Of a stretch of DNA of 64,000 bases, positions 45,876-56,326 are shown piece by piece. The position numbers and the translations under genes were made by a program. Location: positions 1 through 64,000 of the forward strand of contig CAKZKD010000028.1 in the NCBI GenBank assembly GCA_937121175.1, given 5' to 3'. Below the pieces are notes generated by a model. That model was given only the letters and a program-made list of their open reading frames with translations, had not been told where the DNA came from and searched no databases. The DNA is from an uncultured Flavobacteriales bacterium (GTDB taxonomy: Bacteria > Bacteroidota > Bacteroidia > Flavobacteriales_G > Salibacteraceae). Position 1 is the first letter of the stretch, and each line of letters starts with the position of its first letter.

Positions 45876-48800
45876 ATGCTTAAAAAATACTTTGCCCTTT
45901 TCATTTTAACTCTCGGGTTTTTAAATTACGGGTATTCACAAACAGGAACCGGAGGAATTAAAGGAAAGGTACTTGACTCAGAGACGGGCGAACCCTTGCC
46001 ATTTGTTAACGTTGTTGTTGAGCAATCTGGGAGAATTGTTACTGGTGGTTCAACTGACTTTGATGGTAAATTCTTTATAAAACCTTTACCAGCAGGAACG
46101 TTTGACTTAAAAGTCAAATTTCTTGGGTATGCACCCCTTCTTAAAAAAGGCGTTATTGTTAACGCTGATAAAATTACGTTCGCTGACATGAACATGAAAT
46201 CCAGTGCGATTGAAATGGAAACGTATGAAGTGGTAAGTTATAAAGTACCGTTAATTTCAAAAGACAACACTAGTAGTGGTAGCACGATTGGCGGTGAAGA
46301 CATGGATAAAATGGCAACAAGATCCGTTGCAGGTATCGCCCAGCAAGTGGGTGGTGTTGTTTCTTCCGATGATGGTAATGGAAGCCTGAATTTTAGAGGA
46401 GCAAGAAGTGATGCTAACTACTATTTTATTGACGGTATTAAAGTGAGGGCTGCTGCGAACAGCTTACCTCAATCTGCAATTGAACAAGTATCTGTGACTA
46501 CAGGTGGTATTCCTGCTCAATATGGTGATGTTACTGGTGGTGTTGTTAGTATTACTACCAAAGGAGCGGCTAGTACTTATGGTGGGTCAATGGAATACGT
46601 TACATCTGGTTACCGAATCAACGATAAAATTTATGGTTTAGACCCTTATGCATATAACCTTTTAGAATTTAGTACTTATGGTCCCATACTTTGGAAAAAA
46701 GATAGTGCAAACAAAAAAACAAGTCCAATTCTTGGATTCTTCTTATCGGGTAACTTTAACTATGTTGCAGACCCAAGGCCAAGTCATTTGGGATATTGGA
46801 AACTCAAGGACGATGTCCGAGATAACCTTATTGCTGACCCGCTCAGGTACAATCCAAGTGGTGACGGCACCGCGCCAAATGGTGAGTTTGTTAGGTTGAA
46901 TGATATTGAAAACGTTCGGACAAAACCAAATGCACAACAATATGGGTCAAGTATCCAAGGTAAAATTGACGTTAACACAAGTAAGAATACAAACCTTACG
47001 ATTGGCGGTAACTTCACATACGGAAACAGAAAGGGGTCAAGTAATAATGACCTATACAGAGATGGTCTAACTGACCAGGCCCTATACCCTTCAGCGTTAA
47101 TGAACTGGGCTAATAATCCCAGAAGAATCGATTACAACTCTAGGGGATTTGTTCGTTTTACCCAACGTTTTAATGATGCACAGAGTGAGGAAAGTTCCTC
47201 CCTTATTAAAAATGCTTTTTACACTGTTCAATTTGATTACTCCAATAGGTTAACTCGAATATTCAACGATGACCATAAAGATGATTTATGGAAATATGGA
47301 TATGTAGGAAAATTTGAACGTTTTGAATCAAAGACTTATAATCTTGAACAAGATTCAGTTTTCTTTCGTCAAGCTTGGATTCACCAAAACTGGGAAGATA
47401 CCCTGATTGGGTTTACCCCTAGCGGCGACAATGAGGCATTGGCCAATTATACTAGCCAGTACTACGAACTTTATGGATGGGAAGGTTATGACGCTGAAGG
47501 AAATCCTGTATTTGATCCAGAACAAGCGAGAGACCCTAATGACCCAACTAGAACCAACAAATTTTTATCGGATGTCACAACAATGAGAACAAACGGTGCA
47601 TTGTTCAATGGAGACCAGCCGCGTTCTGTAATTGGAATGTGGGATGGTCCTGCTACACAATACAACAGGAATCAAAGAACCATCGAAAATCAATATAGAC
47701 TTTCTGCAAGCGGTTCGGCTGATATTGGCGACCACAACATTCTTATTGGATTTGAATATGAACAAAGAGTTGATAGAGAATATGTTGTACGACCAATGGC
47801 AACTCCTGGAGGTACGAATGGACTTTGGGCCCTTGGAAGACTTTACACCAACTCTCACCTGGAACAAAGAGATTTATTTAATCCTGTTATAGAATATGTG
47901 GATGGGCTTCCTGGTGATGTAGCTTTTACATATCCAAGACTTAACTCCGCTCCGGGTGAATACACTTCTGAGGACGCACAATCATTTTTTGATTACAACT
48001 TAAGAAAAGAAAATTCCGATTTAGCTCCAGGCGGTGCAGACGGTATAGATCGAATTGATTTTGACAATATTGACCCTGACAAATTGAGTATCACTTATTT
48101 TAGTGCAGATGAATTACTGAACAATGGAAACAGTATCGTGTCAAACTATTACGGTTTCGATGTTTACGGAAATAAAATAAATAACAACCCAACAATTGAT
48201 GACTTTTTTCAAGCTGAAGACGAATTTGGAAATAAGACTAGACCGATTGGTGCTTTTAGACCTATCTATATTGCAGGGTACATTCAAGATAAGTTTGCAT
48301 TTGATGACCTTGTGTTTAATATCGGTCTCAGAGTTGACAGGTACGATGCAAATCAAAGCGTACTTTCTGACCCTTACGTGTTTTTCCCTACAATTAAAGC
48401 AGGTGAAGACGCAGCACTTGAATTAGCTGATGGGGCTCACCCAGAAAACATAGGAGAAGATTTCGTAGTTTATGTTGATGATTTGAATCAACCAACTACC
48501 ATCACTGGGTATCGAGATGGCAACAATTGGTATAATAAAGAGGGTGTGGAAATAGCTAATCCAGATGCATTGGCTACATCATCAGGAATTGCACCACTAC
48601 TTGTTGACAAGGAGCGTACACGGGCAGAACAAATTAGCTCTGATGGTTTTGAGGATTATAAACCACAGACGAATTTCATGCCTCGAATTGCCTTTTCTTT
48701 TCCAATATCAGACGAAGCACTATTCTTCGCCCACTATGACATCCTTACGAAAAGACCTACTACAGGAGAACGATTAGATCCAACAGATTATTTATTTGTT

Positions 48801-49733
48801 GAAACCACCAATAGATTCAATGTAAGAAACAACCCTAATTTGCAAGCTGAAAAAACAATTGACTACGAGGCTGGATTTCAACAAAAACTCACCAACACTA
48901 GTTCCATTAAAATTTCTACTTTCTATCGTGAATTTAGAGACCAAGTACAAGTTGTTAGGGTTAAACAAGCTTTTCCAGCGGAGTATTCAACTTTTGGTAA
49001 CGTTGATTTTGGAACTGTTAAGGGTTTAACATTTGCTTATGATATGAGAAGGACCGGAAATGTATCACTTCGTGGATCTTATACCATTCAATTTGCTGAA
49101 GGTACTGGATCAGATGCGACAACTGCCAATGCTTTAATTAATGCAGGATTCGACAACTTAAAAGTAACTTCACCTCTAAATTATGACCAACGACATACAA
49201 TTCAAGCGGTATTAGATTATAGATATTCTTCAGGAAAAGATTATAATGGCCCTATCATTGCGGGCAAGCAAGTACTTGCTAATACAGGTGCCAACTTGAC
49301 AATGTTAACCAACTCCGGACGCCCATTTAACGGTCAATCTGAATCTACAGGTCGAGCATTTATCACAGATGTAGGTAACGCTTTCTTGGACGGTTCTATC
49401 AACGGGAACAATTTACCGTGGAGTTTTAAAATTGACGCACGTGTAGATAAGGACTTCCAAATTAAAGTTGGTAAAGACAAAGAAAAAGCTTTAGACATGA
49501 CTGTTTATTTGCAAATTTTAAACGTACTAAACAATCAAAATATTTTGAGTGTTAATCGCTACACAGCTGACCCATTGGATGACGGTTACCTAGCAGATGC
49601 AAGATGGACTGGTGATATCGAATCACAAAATGACACTCAATCTTTTGAAGAATTATATAGAATTAAAAATGCCGTCGGATCAAATTTCAATCTTCCCCGA
49701 AGATTTAGATTAGGTGTAAGATTGGCATTTTAA
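45876..49733 (+). CDS. TonB-dependent receptor with carboxypeptidase-regulatory-like domain
   Basis: 1285 residues. Signal peptide (FALFILTLGFLNYGYSQ), then a carboxypeptidase-regulatory-like domain at about residues 25-105 (GGIKGKVLDSETGEPLPFVNVVV). The plug follows at about 115-230 (STIGGEDMDKMATRSVAGIAQQ, LNFRGARSDANYYFIDGI, PAQYGDVTGGVVSI). The large barrel takes up the rest and ends LPRRFRLGVRLAF, with the aromatic terminus of outer-membrane proteins. No SusD partner lies next to it; instead it is followed by a giant secreted protein and a PorV-like barrel, with gaps of 28 and 29 bp. The substrate is unknown. Promoter and inverted repeat lie at 45799-45830. Confidence 0.92.
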   Translation: MLKKYFALFILTLGFLNYGYSQTGTGGIKGKVLDSETGEPLPFVNVVVEQSGRIVTGGSTDFDGKFFIKPLPAGTFDLKVKFLGYAPLLKKGVIVNADKITFADMNMKSSAIEMETYEVVSYKVPLISKDNTSSGSTIGGEDMDKMATRSVAGIAQQVGGVVSSDDGNGSLNFRGARSDANYYFIDGIKVRAAANSLPQSAIEQVSVTTGGIPAQYGDVTGGVVSITTKGAASTYGGSMEYVTSGYRINDKIYGLDPYAYNLLEFSTYGPILWKKDSANKKTSPILGFFLSGNFNYVADPRPSHLGYWKLKDDVRDNLIADPLRYNPSGDGTAPNGEFVRLNDIENVRTKPNAQQYGSSIQGKIDVNTSKNTNLTIGGNFTYGNRKGSSNNDLYRDGLTDQALYPSALMNWANNPRRIDYNSRGFVRFTQRFNDAQSEESSSLIKNAFYTVQFDYSNRLTRIFNDDHKDDLWKYGYVGKFERFESKTYNLEQDSVFFRQAWIHQNWEDTLIGFTPSGDNEALANYTSQYYELYGWEGYDAEGNPVFDPEQARDPNDPTRTNKFLSDVTTMRTNGALFNGDQPRSVIGMWDGPATQYNRNQRTIENQYRLSASGSADIGDHNILIGFEYEQRVDREYVVRPMATPGGTNGLWALGRLYTNSHLEQRDLFNPVIEYVDGLPGDVAFTYPRLNSAPGEYTSEDAQSFFDYNLRKENSDLAPGGADGIDRIDFDNIDPDKLSITYFSADELLNNGNSIVSNYYGFDVYGNKINNNPTIDDFFQAEDEFGNKTRPIGAFRPIYIAGYIQDKFAFDDLVFNIGLRVDRYDANQSVLSDPYVFFPTIKAGEDAALELADGAHPENIGEDFVVYVDDLNQPTTITGYRDGNNWYNKEGVEIANPDALATSSGIAPLLVDKERTRAEQISSDGFEDYKPQTNFMPRIAFSFPISDEALFFAHYDILTKRPTTGERLDPTDYLFVETTNRFNVRNNPNLQAEKTIDYEAGFQQKLTNTSSIKISTFYREFRDQVQVVRVKQAFPAEYSTFGNVDFGTVKGLTFAYDMRRTGNVSLRGSYTIQFAEGTGSDATTANALINAGFDNLKVTSPLNYDQRHTIQAVLDYRYSSGKDYNGPIIAGKQVLANTGANLTMLTNSGRPFNGQSESTGRAFITDVGNAFLDGSINGNNLPWSFKIDARVDKDFQIKVGKDKEKALDMTVYLQILNVLNNQNILSVNRYTADPLDDGYLADARWTGDIESQNDTQSFEELYRIKNAVGSNFNLPRRFRLGVRLAF

Positions 49734-49761
49734 TAACAGCAAACAGTTTCATTAAGTAGAT

Positions 49762-52700
49762 ATGAAAAAAATAAACATACTAGTTGCGATACTTCTTTCA
49801 AGTTTCATATTGTCTGCACATAACGGCAATGAAGGCGGAAGTAGAGGTGGAAAAAAACCGAATGGAAGTTTGGCCGCAGGATGTTCTCCTGCTACTAATA
49901 GCGATGAGTTAAACATCAACAACACAAGAGCCTTAATACAAACCGGTGGTGATATGTGGTGGGATTTTTCTAACTCTCAATACGAAATTCCAAAAAACAG
50001 TGGACACACTGCTTTGTTTGCAGGTTCTTTATGGTTGGGCGGTAGAGATATTTCTGGTCAACTTAAAGTTGCAGCTCAGCGTTTTAGAGCGAGTGGTCAG
50101 GATTTTTGGACAGGTCCATTGAGTCTGGTAGATGCAGAAATAACACCAGCTACATGTGTTGCATACGACAAGCATTTTGTTACCACTCGTGCCGAAGTTA
50201 GTGAGTTTGTTGGTTGGTTTGAAGCTGGTATCGATGATGCTGCCAATGGAACTTCTAAACAAGCTGATCAATATCCTGGGTATTCTGTTCCAAAAAGCAT
50301 ATTAGAATATCCTGCTAAGGGTAGAGCATTTGCACCCTATAATGAAGCCGATGATTTAGCGCCTTATGTTGACAGAGATGGAGACGGGGATTACGATCCC
50401 TCTCAAGGAGATTACCCGGCTTATGACCTGAATAATTCAAGTGATTGTAAAGAACGTATTGTAAACCTTTTTGGAGATCAAAATCTTTGGTGGGTATTCA
50501 ATGATAAAGGAAATGTGCATACTGAAACAGGTGCTGCCTCCATTGGTATGGAAATAAGGGCTCAGGCTTTTGCATTTGCAACCAATGATGAAATTAATAA
50601 CATGACATTTTATAATTATGAATTAGTTAACAGAAGTACATTCACATTAACAGACACTTACTTTGGTCAATGGGTTGATGCTGACTTAGGTTGTAGTGAC
50701 GACGATTTTGTAGGTTGTGATGTTCAAAGAGGACTAGGGTACTGCTATAATGGAGATAATACGGATGAAGATTGCCGTGGTGTGACTGGGTACGGGAATC
50801 TTCCACCTGCAATTGGGGTTGATTTTTTCCAAGGACCTTTCCAGGATAATGATGGTGTTGACAATCCTTTAACTGCTAAAATCGAAGAAGCTAAGAAAAA
50901 TAACGGAATCCCTTACAAAGGAATTGGTATCGGGTATAGCGATGGTGTAATTGACAATGAGCGTTTTGGAATGCGTAAATTTTTATATCACAATAGAAGC
51001 TCTGGACCAACTGCTACCCAAGATCCACAAACAGGTGTTGAATACTACAACTATCTTCGAAGTGTTTGGAGAGATGGAAGTAGAATGTTTTACGGTGGTA
51101 TTGGTCACCAAGGAGACACAAAAGCTGATCAAACTGTAGAGGCTGATTATATGTTCCCAAATGATACGGACCCATTTGGATGGGGAACTGATGGAAATCC
51201 TCAAGACCCTTGGACCGAAGTTACAGCAGGTAACGCACCTGGTGATCGTAGATTTATGCAATCTGCAGGACCATTTACCTTAGAACCTGGAGCAGTAAAT
51301 AATATTACTGTTGGAGTTGTGTGGGCTAGGGCCACAAACGGAAACAACTTGAGTTCAATCAACACATTGAAAAAAGCAGATGATAAAACCCAAGCTCTAT
51401 TTGACAACTGTTTCCGTATTTTAAGTGGGCCTGATGCTCCAACACTAACCATTCGTGAGTTAGAAAATGAATTAATTATTTATTTGGATAACCCTCTTTT
51501 ATCTAACAACTTCAATCAAGCTTACAAGGAATCTGACCCCACAATTACTGGCTTTCCAGATACTATTAACGGCAGACCAATTACAGATGGTGAAATTGAA
51601 GATTTTAAAACCTATACTTTTCAAGGTTATATGATTTATCAATTGAAGAACAACGCAGTTTCTACAGGTGATTTAGAGGATCCTTCAAAGGCAAGACTAA
51701 TTGCTCAAGTTGACGTAAGGGATACTGTTTCTACAATTATTAATAATCCATTTGATAATGATATTGAAGCTTATGTTCCTACTATTAAAGTTGAAGGCTC
51801 GAATCAAGGCATTGAAACATCTTTCCAAATAAAACAGGATGCTTTTGCTGACGGTGTTACGGAATTGGTAAACAATCGAGCATATTACTACTTGGCAATT
51901 GCTTATGGGTTCAACCCAAATTCTCAAAACCGAAAATTTATTGGTAGTAGAAAGTCACCTACCGGCGCAATTTTAGCTGTAAAAGGAATTCCACACAAAG
52001 TTGATAACCAAAATGGTGGAACCGTTTTAAATTCCAAATATGGTGATGGAGTTGAAATTACGCGCGTGGAAGGTGTTGGAAATGGCGGTAACGATGTTCG
52101 AATCAAGCAAGAGAGTATTGATTCTATCTTAAAACCTAATGTTGGGTATGTCAAAAATTTAAAATATGAAAAAGGCGCAGGCCCTATTACAGTTAAAGTT
52201 GTTGATCCTTTAGCCATTAAAGGTGATGATTACCGCGTATGGTTACAGGATACCAATTCTAAAACCAGAGGCGACTTAACAGATGCTTACTGGATGATTA
52301 CTAGTTCGAGTTTAGATGACACAATTTTTTCTTCCACAGATATTGAAATAGGATCAGAGAAAGTTGTTTCTGAACTTGGAATTTCGATTACTATTGGGCA
52401 AGTCGGAAATTCCGGAACGGCTGAAGAACGTGAGTTAAACAATGGTTTCGTTTCTTCTTCAATTACTTTCGCTGACAATAGTAATCAGTGGCTCACAGGT
52501 GTATCGGATATTGATGGTCTAACGGAAACGAATTGGATTTTGAGTGGAACTAATGCACAAGAAGATGTTGCTTTTTCTCCTTTAAAAGAAGATGCCTTTA
52601 ATGATTGGAACTATTACATGGCTGATAATGGTGGTGGTGGTGTAGCCAAAGAAGGAGAGGGTCTGGATGACTTGCAAAAATTCGAGCAAATTGAAGCTGG

Positions 52701-54261
52701 AATTATTGCTCCTTTTCGATTGACCGCTTGGAAATCACCTTCGGGTCCTGTTCCAGGGTACTTAAAGGCTGGAGTAACCCAATCTATTTCTCCTCTTATC
52801 CAATTTAACCATTTATGGTTATATGATGAAGATGCTATTGATAGTGCAGACGTTATGCATATTCCATTAGATTCCGTTAATCAATTAAATTATTTACACG
52901 GTGTTAATATTGTTATCACTGATAATAAAGAACTTTGGAGTCGCTGTCCAGTGCTGGAGATGCGTGATAGTCTTGAAGAAACGGAAGGAAATGCTATTAG
53001 AGGTCAACTAAGAGATGCGCCTTCGGTTGATAAAGCTGGACTGCCAGCTGATACAAATGCAGCACCTTCCGAGGACCCAAATTCGCCTAATTACATAGCT
53101 TCGAAAGGTATGGGATGGTTCCCTGGATATGCCATTGACGTTGAAACGGGTGAGCGCTTAAATATGGCCTTTGGTGAAGATTCATACTTAATTGAAGAGA
53201 ATGGAAGAAATATGCTTTGGGATCCTACAAGTACAGAAAGTGAAGGTCCATTAAGACAGTTTAGAGGCGGTGGAAAGCATTTAATCTATGTGTTCAGAAA
53301 CAATGCTGTTGAAGATGAAGTAATCACTCCTGATGATTTCACTACTCAAAATCCTTTGAACGTATTGAATAATTTAGATTACAATGATCCTGAAAACAGA
53401 ATGCCAAGATATGATGCAGGAAAATGGATGGAAGAAAAATTACGAGATGTTCGTGGCTATCTTTCAAACAGAGACCCAATCCAAGTTGAATTGCATAATG
53501 ATGCTGCTAATGTTTTCAGAGCAGGAATGTGGGTAATGAATCCTCTTGTAGCCGAAGACAAAGAATATACTTTAGAGAATACTGTTACAATACGTTTAAG
53601 AGTGAATCAGCAGTATGAAGCTTTTGGTATTGGTACGCCCGTAGCAGGTAACAAAGTTGAGATAGGAAAAGACTATTATGTTAACGCCGGTCCCATTAGA
53701 GTTATCTATGAGCCAACAGCAAACGACACAGTACCAGATACAACTATGTACTACCGAGGTATGACTTTTAGCCCAAGAACTCAAGAAGATTTAGATTTCA
53801 CTCTTGAGTACAAGACTGGCGACCTTGGAACTGACGTAGTTGGTTTGTTTACCGAACAAAGTAATGGTGGTATGCCACTCTATGAATTCTCGACCAAAGG
53901 GATGGAGCCTACATTTAATAATGCTGATGTGGCAAAAGATGCTCTTGAGAACATTAAAGCGGTGCCGAATCCTTATTACGCCTACAGTAAGTATGAAACA
54001 GGTAAATTGGACAACAGAATGATAATAACCAATTTGCCTAAAACTGTTACTGTTAGAATATACACAATCAACGGTACGTTGGTAAGAACACTTGAAAAAG
54101 ATGATGATACCATTACATTCTTAGAATGGGATTTAAAGAATCAATCCAGAGTGCCAATTGCTTCTGGTATGTACATTATCCACGTAGATGCTCCAGATAT
54201 TGGAGAAACTATCCTAAAATGGATGGCGGTCATGAGACCTATCGATTTGGATAACTTTTAA
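49762..54261 (+). CDS. very large secreted protein with FlgD-/T9SS-type C-terminal domain
   Basis: 1499 residues, no recognised catalytic domain. Signal peptide (INILVAILLSSFILSA), then a Gly-rich stretch. Near residue 204 a calcium-site-like DRDGDGDYDP motif appears, followed by aromatic, Asp-rich beta segments and cysteines (about 300-340). The C-terminal 90 residues (VPNPYYAYSKY, VTVRIYTINGTLVRTL, WDLKNQSRVPIASGMYIIHV) match a FlgD-like/T9SS type A-like domain, so export by the type IX system is likely, though the usual final basic residues are absent (ends IDLDNF). It is co-transcribed with the receptor and the PorV-like gene. Such a set suggests a surface complex. Confidence 0.75.
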   Translation: MKKINILVAILLSSFILSAHNGNEGGSRGGKKPNGSLAAGCSPATNSDELNINNTRALIQTGGDMWWDFSNSQYEIPKNSGHTALFAGSLWLGGRDISGQLKVAAQRFRASGQDFWTGPLSLVDAEITPATCVAYDKHFVTTRAEVSEFVGWFEAGIDDAANGTSKQADQYPGYSVPKSILEYPAKGRAFAPYNEADDLAPYVDRDGDGDYDPSQGDYPAYDLNNSSDCKERIVNLFGDQNLWWVFNDKGNVHTETGAASIGMEIRAQAFAFATNDEINNMTFYNYELVNRSTFTLTDTYFGQWVDADLGCSDDDFVGCDVQRGLGYCYNGDNTDEDCRGVTGYGNLPPAIGVDFFQGPFQDNDGVDNPLTAKIEEAKKNNGIPYKGIGIGYSDGVIDNERFGMRKFLYHNRSSGPTATQDPQTGVEYYNYLRSVWRDGSRMFYGGIGHQGDTKADQTVEADYMFPNDTDPFGWGTDGNPQDPWTEVTAGNAPGDRRFMQSAGPFTLEPGAVNNITVGVVWARATNGNNLSSINTLKKADDKTQALFDNCFRILSGPDAPTLTIRELENELIIYLDNPLLSNNFNQAYKESDPTITGFPDTINGRPITDGEIEDFKTYTFQGYMIYQLKNNAVSTGDLEDPSKARLIAQVDVRDTVSTIINNPFDNDIEAYVPTIKVEGSNQGIETSFQIKQDAFADGVTELVNNRAYYYLAIAYGFNPNSQNRKFIGSRKSPTGAILAVKGIPHKVDNQNGGTVLNSKYGDGVEITRVEGVGNGGNDVRIKQESIDSILKPNVGYVKNLKYEKGAGPITVKVVDPLAIKGDDYRVWLQDTNSKTRGDLTDAYWMITSSSLDDTIFSSTDIEIGSEKVVSELGISITIGQVGNSGTAEERELNNGFVSSSITFADNSNQWLTGVSDIDGLTETNWILSGTNAQEDVAFSPLKEDAFNDWNYYMADNGGGGVAKEGEGLDDLQKFEQIEAGIIAPFRLTAWKSPSGPVPGYLKAGVTQSISPLIQFNHLWLYDEDAIDSADVMHIPLDSVNQLNYLHGVNIVITDNKELWSRCPVLEMRDSLEETEGNAIRGQLRDAPSVDKAGLPADTNAAPSEDPNSPNYIASKGMGWFPGYAIDVETGERLNMAFGEDSYLIEENGRNMLWDPTSTESEGPLRQFRGGGKHLIYVFRNNAVEDEVITPDDFTTQNPLNVLNNLDYNDPENRMPRYDAGKWMEEKLRDVRGYLSNRDPIQVELHNDAANVFRAGMWVMNPLVAEDKEYTLENTVTIRLRVNQQYEAFGIGTPVAGNKVEIGKDYYVNAGPIRVIYEPTANDTVPDTTMYYRGMTFSPRTQEDLDFTLEYKTGDLGTDVVGLFTEQSNGGMPLYEFSTKGMEPTFNNADVAKDALENIKAVPNPYYAYSKYETGKLDNRMIITNLPKTVTVRIYTINGTLVRTLEKDDDTITFLEWDLKNQSRVPIASGMYIIHVDAPDIGETILKWMAVMRPIDLDNF

Positions 54262-54290
54262 AATTATTGTTTAGGGAGATTAATCACGAT

Positions 54291-55370
54291 ATGATGAGAT
54301 ATAGACATAATAAAACATTTTTCTTGCTTTCGATTTTTGGACTGTTGATTACCAGTTCCATATACGCAGGTAATAAAGACCGAATTGGTCAGAATGGTGC
54401 CAATGAACTTTCTTTAAATCCTTGGACTAGAAGTGCTGGCTTTGCAGGTGCAAATTCGACCTCAGTTATTGGTTTGGAATCATTAGCTTCCAATATTTCT
54501 GGGTTGGCATTTACACCAAAAACTGAAATTCAATATGCTTTTACTCGTTTTATGGGCGGTGCATCTAATATCAACTCATTTGGTTTGGCTCAAAGAGTTG
54601 GCGAAGGAAATGTTATAGGCTTCTCCATTATGAATATGGCTTTCGGAGAAATAGATGTAACGACAGAGGATAACCCAGAAGGTGGTATTGGTGTTTTTTC
54701 ACCTCAATTTCTAAATCTAAATTTGGCTTATGCTAAAGCATTCTCCAATAGTATTTATGCTGGTATTGCTGTTAAGGTAATTTCTGAAGCTATTACGGAT
54801 GTTAAAACTCAAGGTGTTGCATTTGATATTGGTATTAGATATGTTACTGGAAAAGATGACAATTTAAAATTTGGAATTGCATTAAGAAACATTGGTCCTA
54901 AACTAAAATTTGAAGGAAATGGTCTTTCTGTAAAAACTGAATTCGAGGACAAAGAATTTACCTTTAACCAAAGAAGTGAAGCATTTGAAATGCCTGCAGA
55001 ATTGAACTTAGGTGCTTCGTATGATGTATATGTTGGTACACAAAATGATACTACTGGAAAAAGTGGTAAAACTGATCATAGAATAACTCCCGCTGGAACA
55101 TTTGTATCAAAATCTTTTGGAAAAGACGAATTGAGGGTTGGTGCAGAATATGCCTGGAGAGAAATGGTAATGGCCAGAGTTGGTTTGTTATACGAACAAG
55201 GCATTTTCTCAACAGATGAAAGAACAACAATTTATACTGGACCTTCGGCCGGGTTAACGTTTGCTTTGCCAATCAATGAAAACGGCTCAAGTATTTCAAT
55301 TGATTATTCATACGTTTTCACGAACCCTTATGGTGGCAACCACCTATTTGGTTTCCGATTGAATTTATAA
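54291..55370 (+). CDS. PorV/PorQ-family outer-membrane protein
   Basis: 359 residues from ATG 54291; a TTG at 54267 is in frame but would spoil the signal peptide (MMRYRHNKTFFLLSIFGLLITSSIYA). The barrel motif LNPWTRSAGFAGANSTSVIGLESLASNISGL (Gly-rich start) and the C-terminal FTNPYGGNHLFGFRLNL are typical of PorV/PorQ/UPF0164 proteins. PorV shuttles T9SS substrates to the attachment complex. This copy directly follows a T9SS-type substrate and may be dedicated to it. Terminator at 55396-55427. Confidence 0.85.
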   Translation: MMRYRHNKTFFLLSIFGLLITSSIYAGNKDRIGQNGANELSLNPWTRSAGFAGANSTSVIGLESLASNISGLAFTPKTEIQYAFTRFMGGASNINSFGLAQRVGEGNVIGFSIMNMAFGEIDVTTEDNPEGGIGVFSPQFLNLNLAYAKAFSNSIYAGIAVKVISEAITDVKTQGVAFDIGIRYVTGKDDNLKFGIALRNIGPKLKFEGNGLSVKTEFEDKEFTFNQRSEAFEMPAELNLGASYDVYVGTQNDTTGKSGKTDHRITPAGTFVSKSFGKDELRVGAEYAWREMVMARVGLLYEQGIFSTDERTTIYTGPSAGLTFALPINENGSSISIDYSYVFTNPYGGNHLFGFRLNL

Positions 55371-55395
55371 GACTCTTCAAAATATCGTAAAATGT

Positions 55396-55427
55396 AATGG
55401 AATCCCTTAACCGGGATTCCATTTTTT
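55396..55427 (+). terminator. intrinsic terminator of the receptor/PorV operon
   Basis: An 11-bp perfect stem (AATGGAATCCC / GGGATTCCATT) with loop TTAACC and a run of six T. It lies 26 bp after the PorV-like stop and closes the 9.5-kb operon. Confidence 0.9.
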
Positions 55428-55460
55428 AGTTTTATCCCAATACCTAAACAAGAATAAATT

Positions 55461-55934
55461 ATGTCTAAAACAGCATACTATACTGAAGAAGGACTTCAAA
55501 AGTTAAGAGACGAGGTACATCAGCTAAAAACGGTTGAACGACCTGCTATTTCACAACAAATAGGCGAGGCTAGAGATAAAGGTGACTTATCTGAAAATGC
55601 AGAATATGATGCTGCAAAGGAGGCACAAGGCTTATTAGAACTGAAAATTAGTCAACTTGAAGAATTGATAAGTAATGCCAGAGTTATTGACGAAAGTGTA
55701 ATGGACAATTCTAAAGTTCGCATTCTTTCTAAAGTCAGTATTGAGAATCAAGCAAACAAAATGAAAATGACCTATACCTTGGTTGCTGAAAATGAACAAG
55801 ATTTAAAGGCAAACAAAATTAGTGTGGACTCCCCTATCGGAAAAGGACTACTTGGAAAAGAAAAAGGAGATCTAGCTGAAGTGTCCATTCCTGCAGGTAC
55901 ACTAACATTCAAAATATTAGACATTACGCGCTAG
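55461..55934 (+). CDS. greA: transcription elongation factor GreA
   Basis: 157 residues, normal size. It enters the RNA polymerase secondary channel and triggers cleavage of backtracked RNA. The N-terminal coiled coil contains the tip acidic residues in ARDKGDLSENAEYDAAKE (Asp and Glu at the tip), and the C-terminal FKBP-like globular domain has ISVDSPIGKGLLGKEKGDLAEV. The start at 55461 lies after the PorV terminator. The stop overlaps the HIT gene by one base. Confidence 0.97.
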   Translation: MSKTAYYTEEGLQKLRDEVHQLKTVERPAISQQIGEARDKGDLSENAEYDAAKEAQGLLELKISQLEELISNARVIDESVMDNSKVRILSKVSIENQANKMKMTYTLVAENEQDLKANKISVDSPIGKGLLGKEKGDLAEVSIPAGTLTFKILDITR

Positions 55935-56326
55935 TGAGCAGCATATTCACCAAAATTATTAACGGGGACATTCCTTGTTACAAAATCAAAGAAACAGAAC
56001 ACTGTTTTGCCTTTTTAGACATTAACCCGTTACAGAAAGGACATACCCTTGTCATACCTAAACAAGAAGTTGACGAACTTTTCTATTTGGATGAAGAGGC
56101 ATATTCCATCCTTTTTCTTGAAGCTAAACTCATTGCCTCTGCTATAAAAAAAGCATTTCCATGTAATAGAATTGGACTATCGGTTATTGGCCTTGAAGTA
56201 CCCCATGCTCACATTCATCTTATTCCAATTAATGAAGAAGGCGATATGAACTTTGCCAATACAAAACTTAATCTTAGAGAAACTGAGTTTTTAGAAATTC
56301 AAGAGAAAATATCTAATTTCCTTTAA
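55934..56326 (+). CDS. HIT-family nucleotide hydrolase
   Basis: 130 residues, GTG start overlapping the greA stop by one base. The active site is the histidine triad HAHIHL (about residue 95). N-terminal [14 protein letters not shown] and [16 protein letters not shown] are Hint-branch signatures. It hydrolyses nucleoside phosphoramidates or dinucleotides. Co-transcribed with greA. Its TAA overlaps the stop of the convergent ruvC gene. Confidence 0.95.
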   Translation: MSSIFTKIINGDIPCYKIKETEHCFAFLDINPLQKGHTLVIPKQEVDELFYLDEEAYSILFLEAKLIASAIKKAFPCNRIGLSVIGLEVPHAHIHLIPINEEGDMNFANTKLNLRETEFLEIQEKISNFL

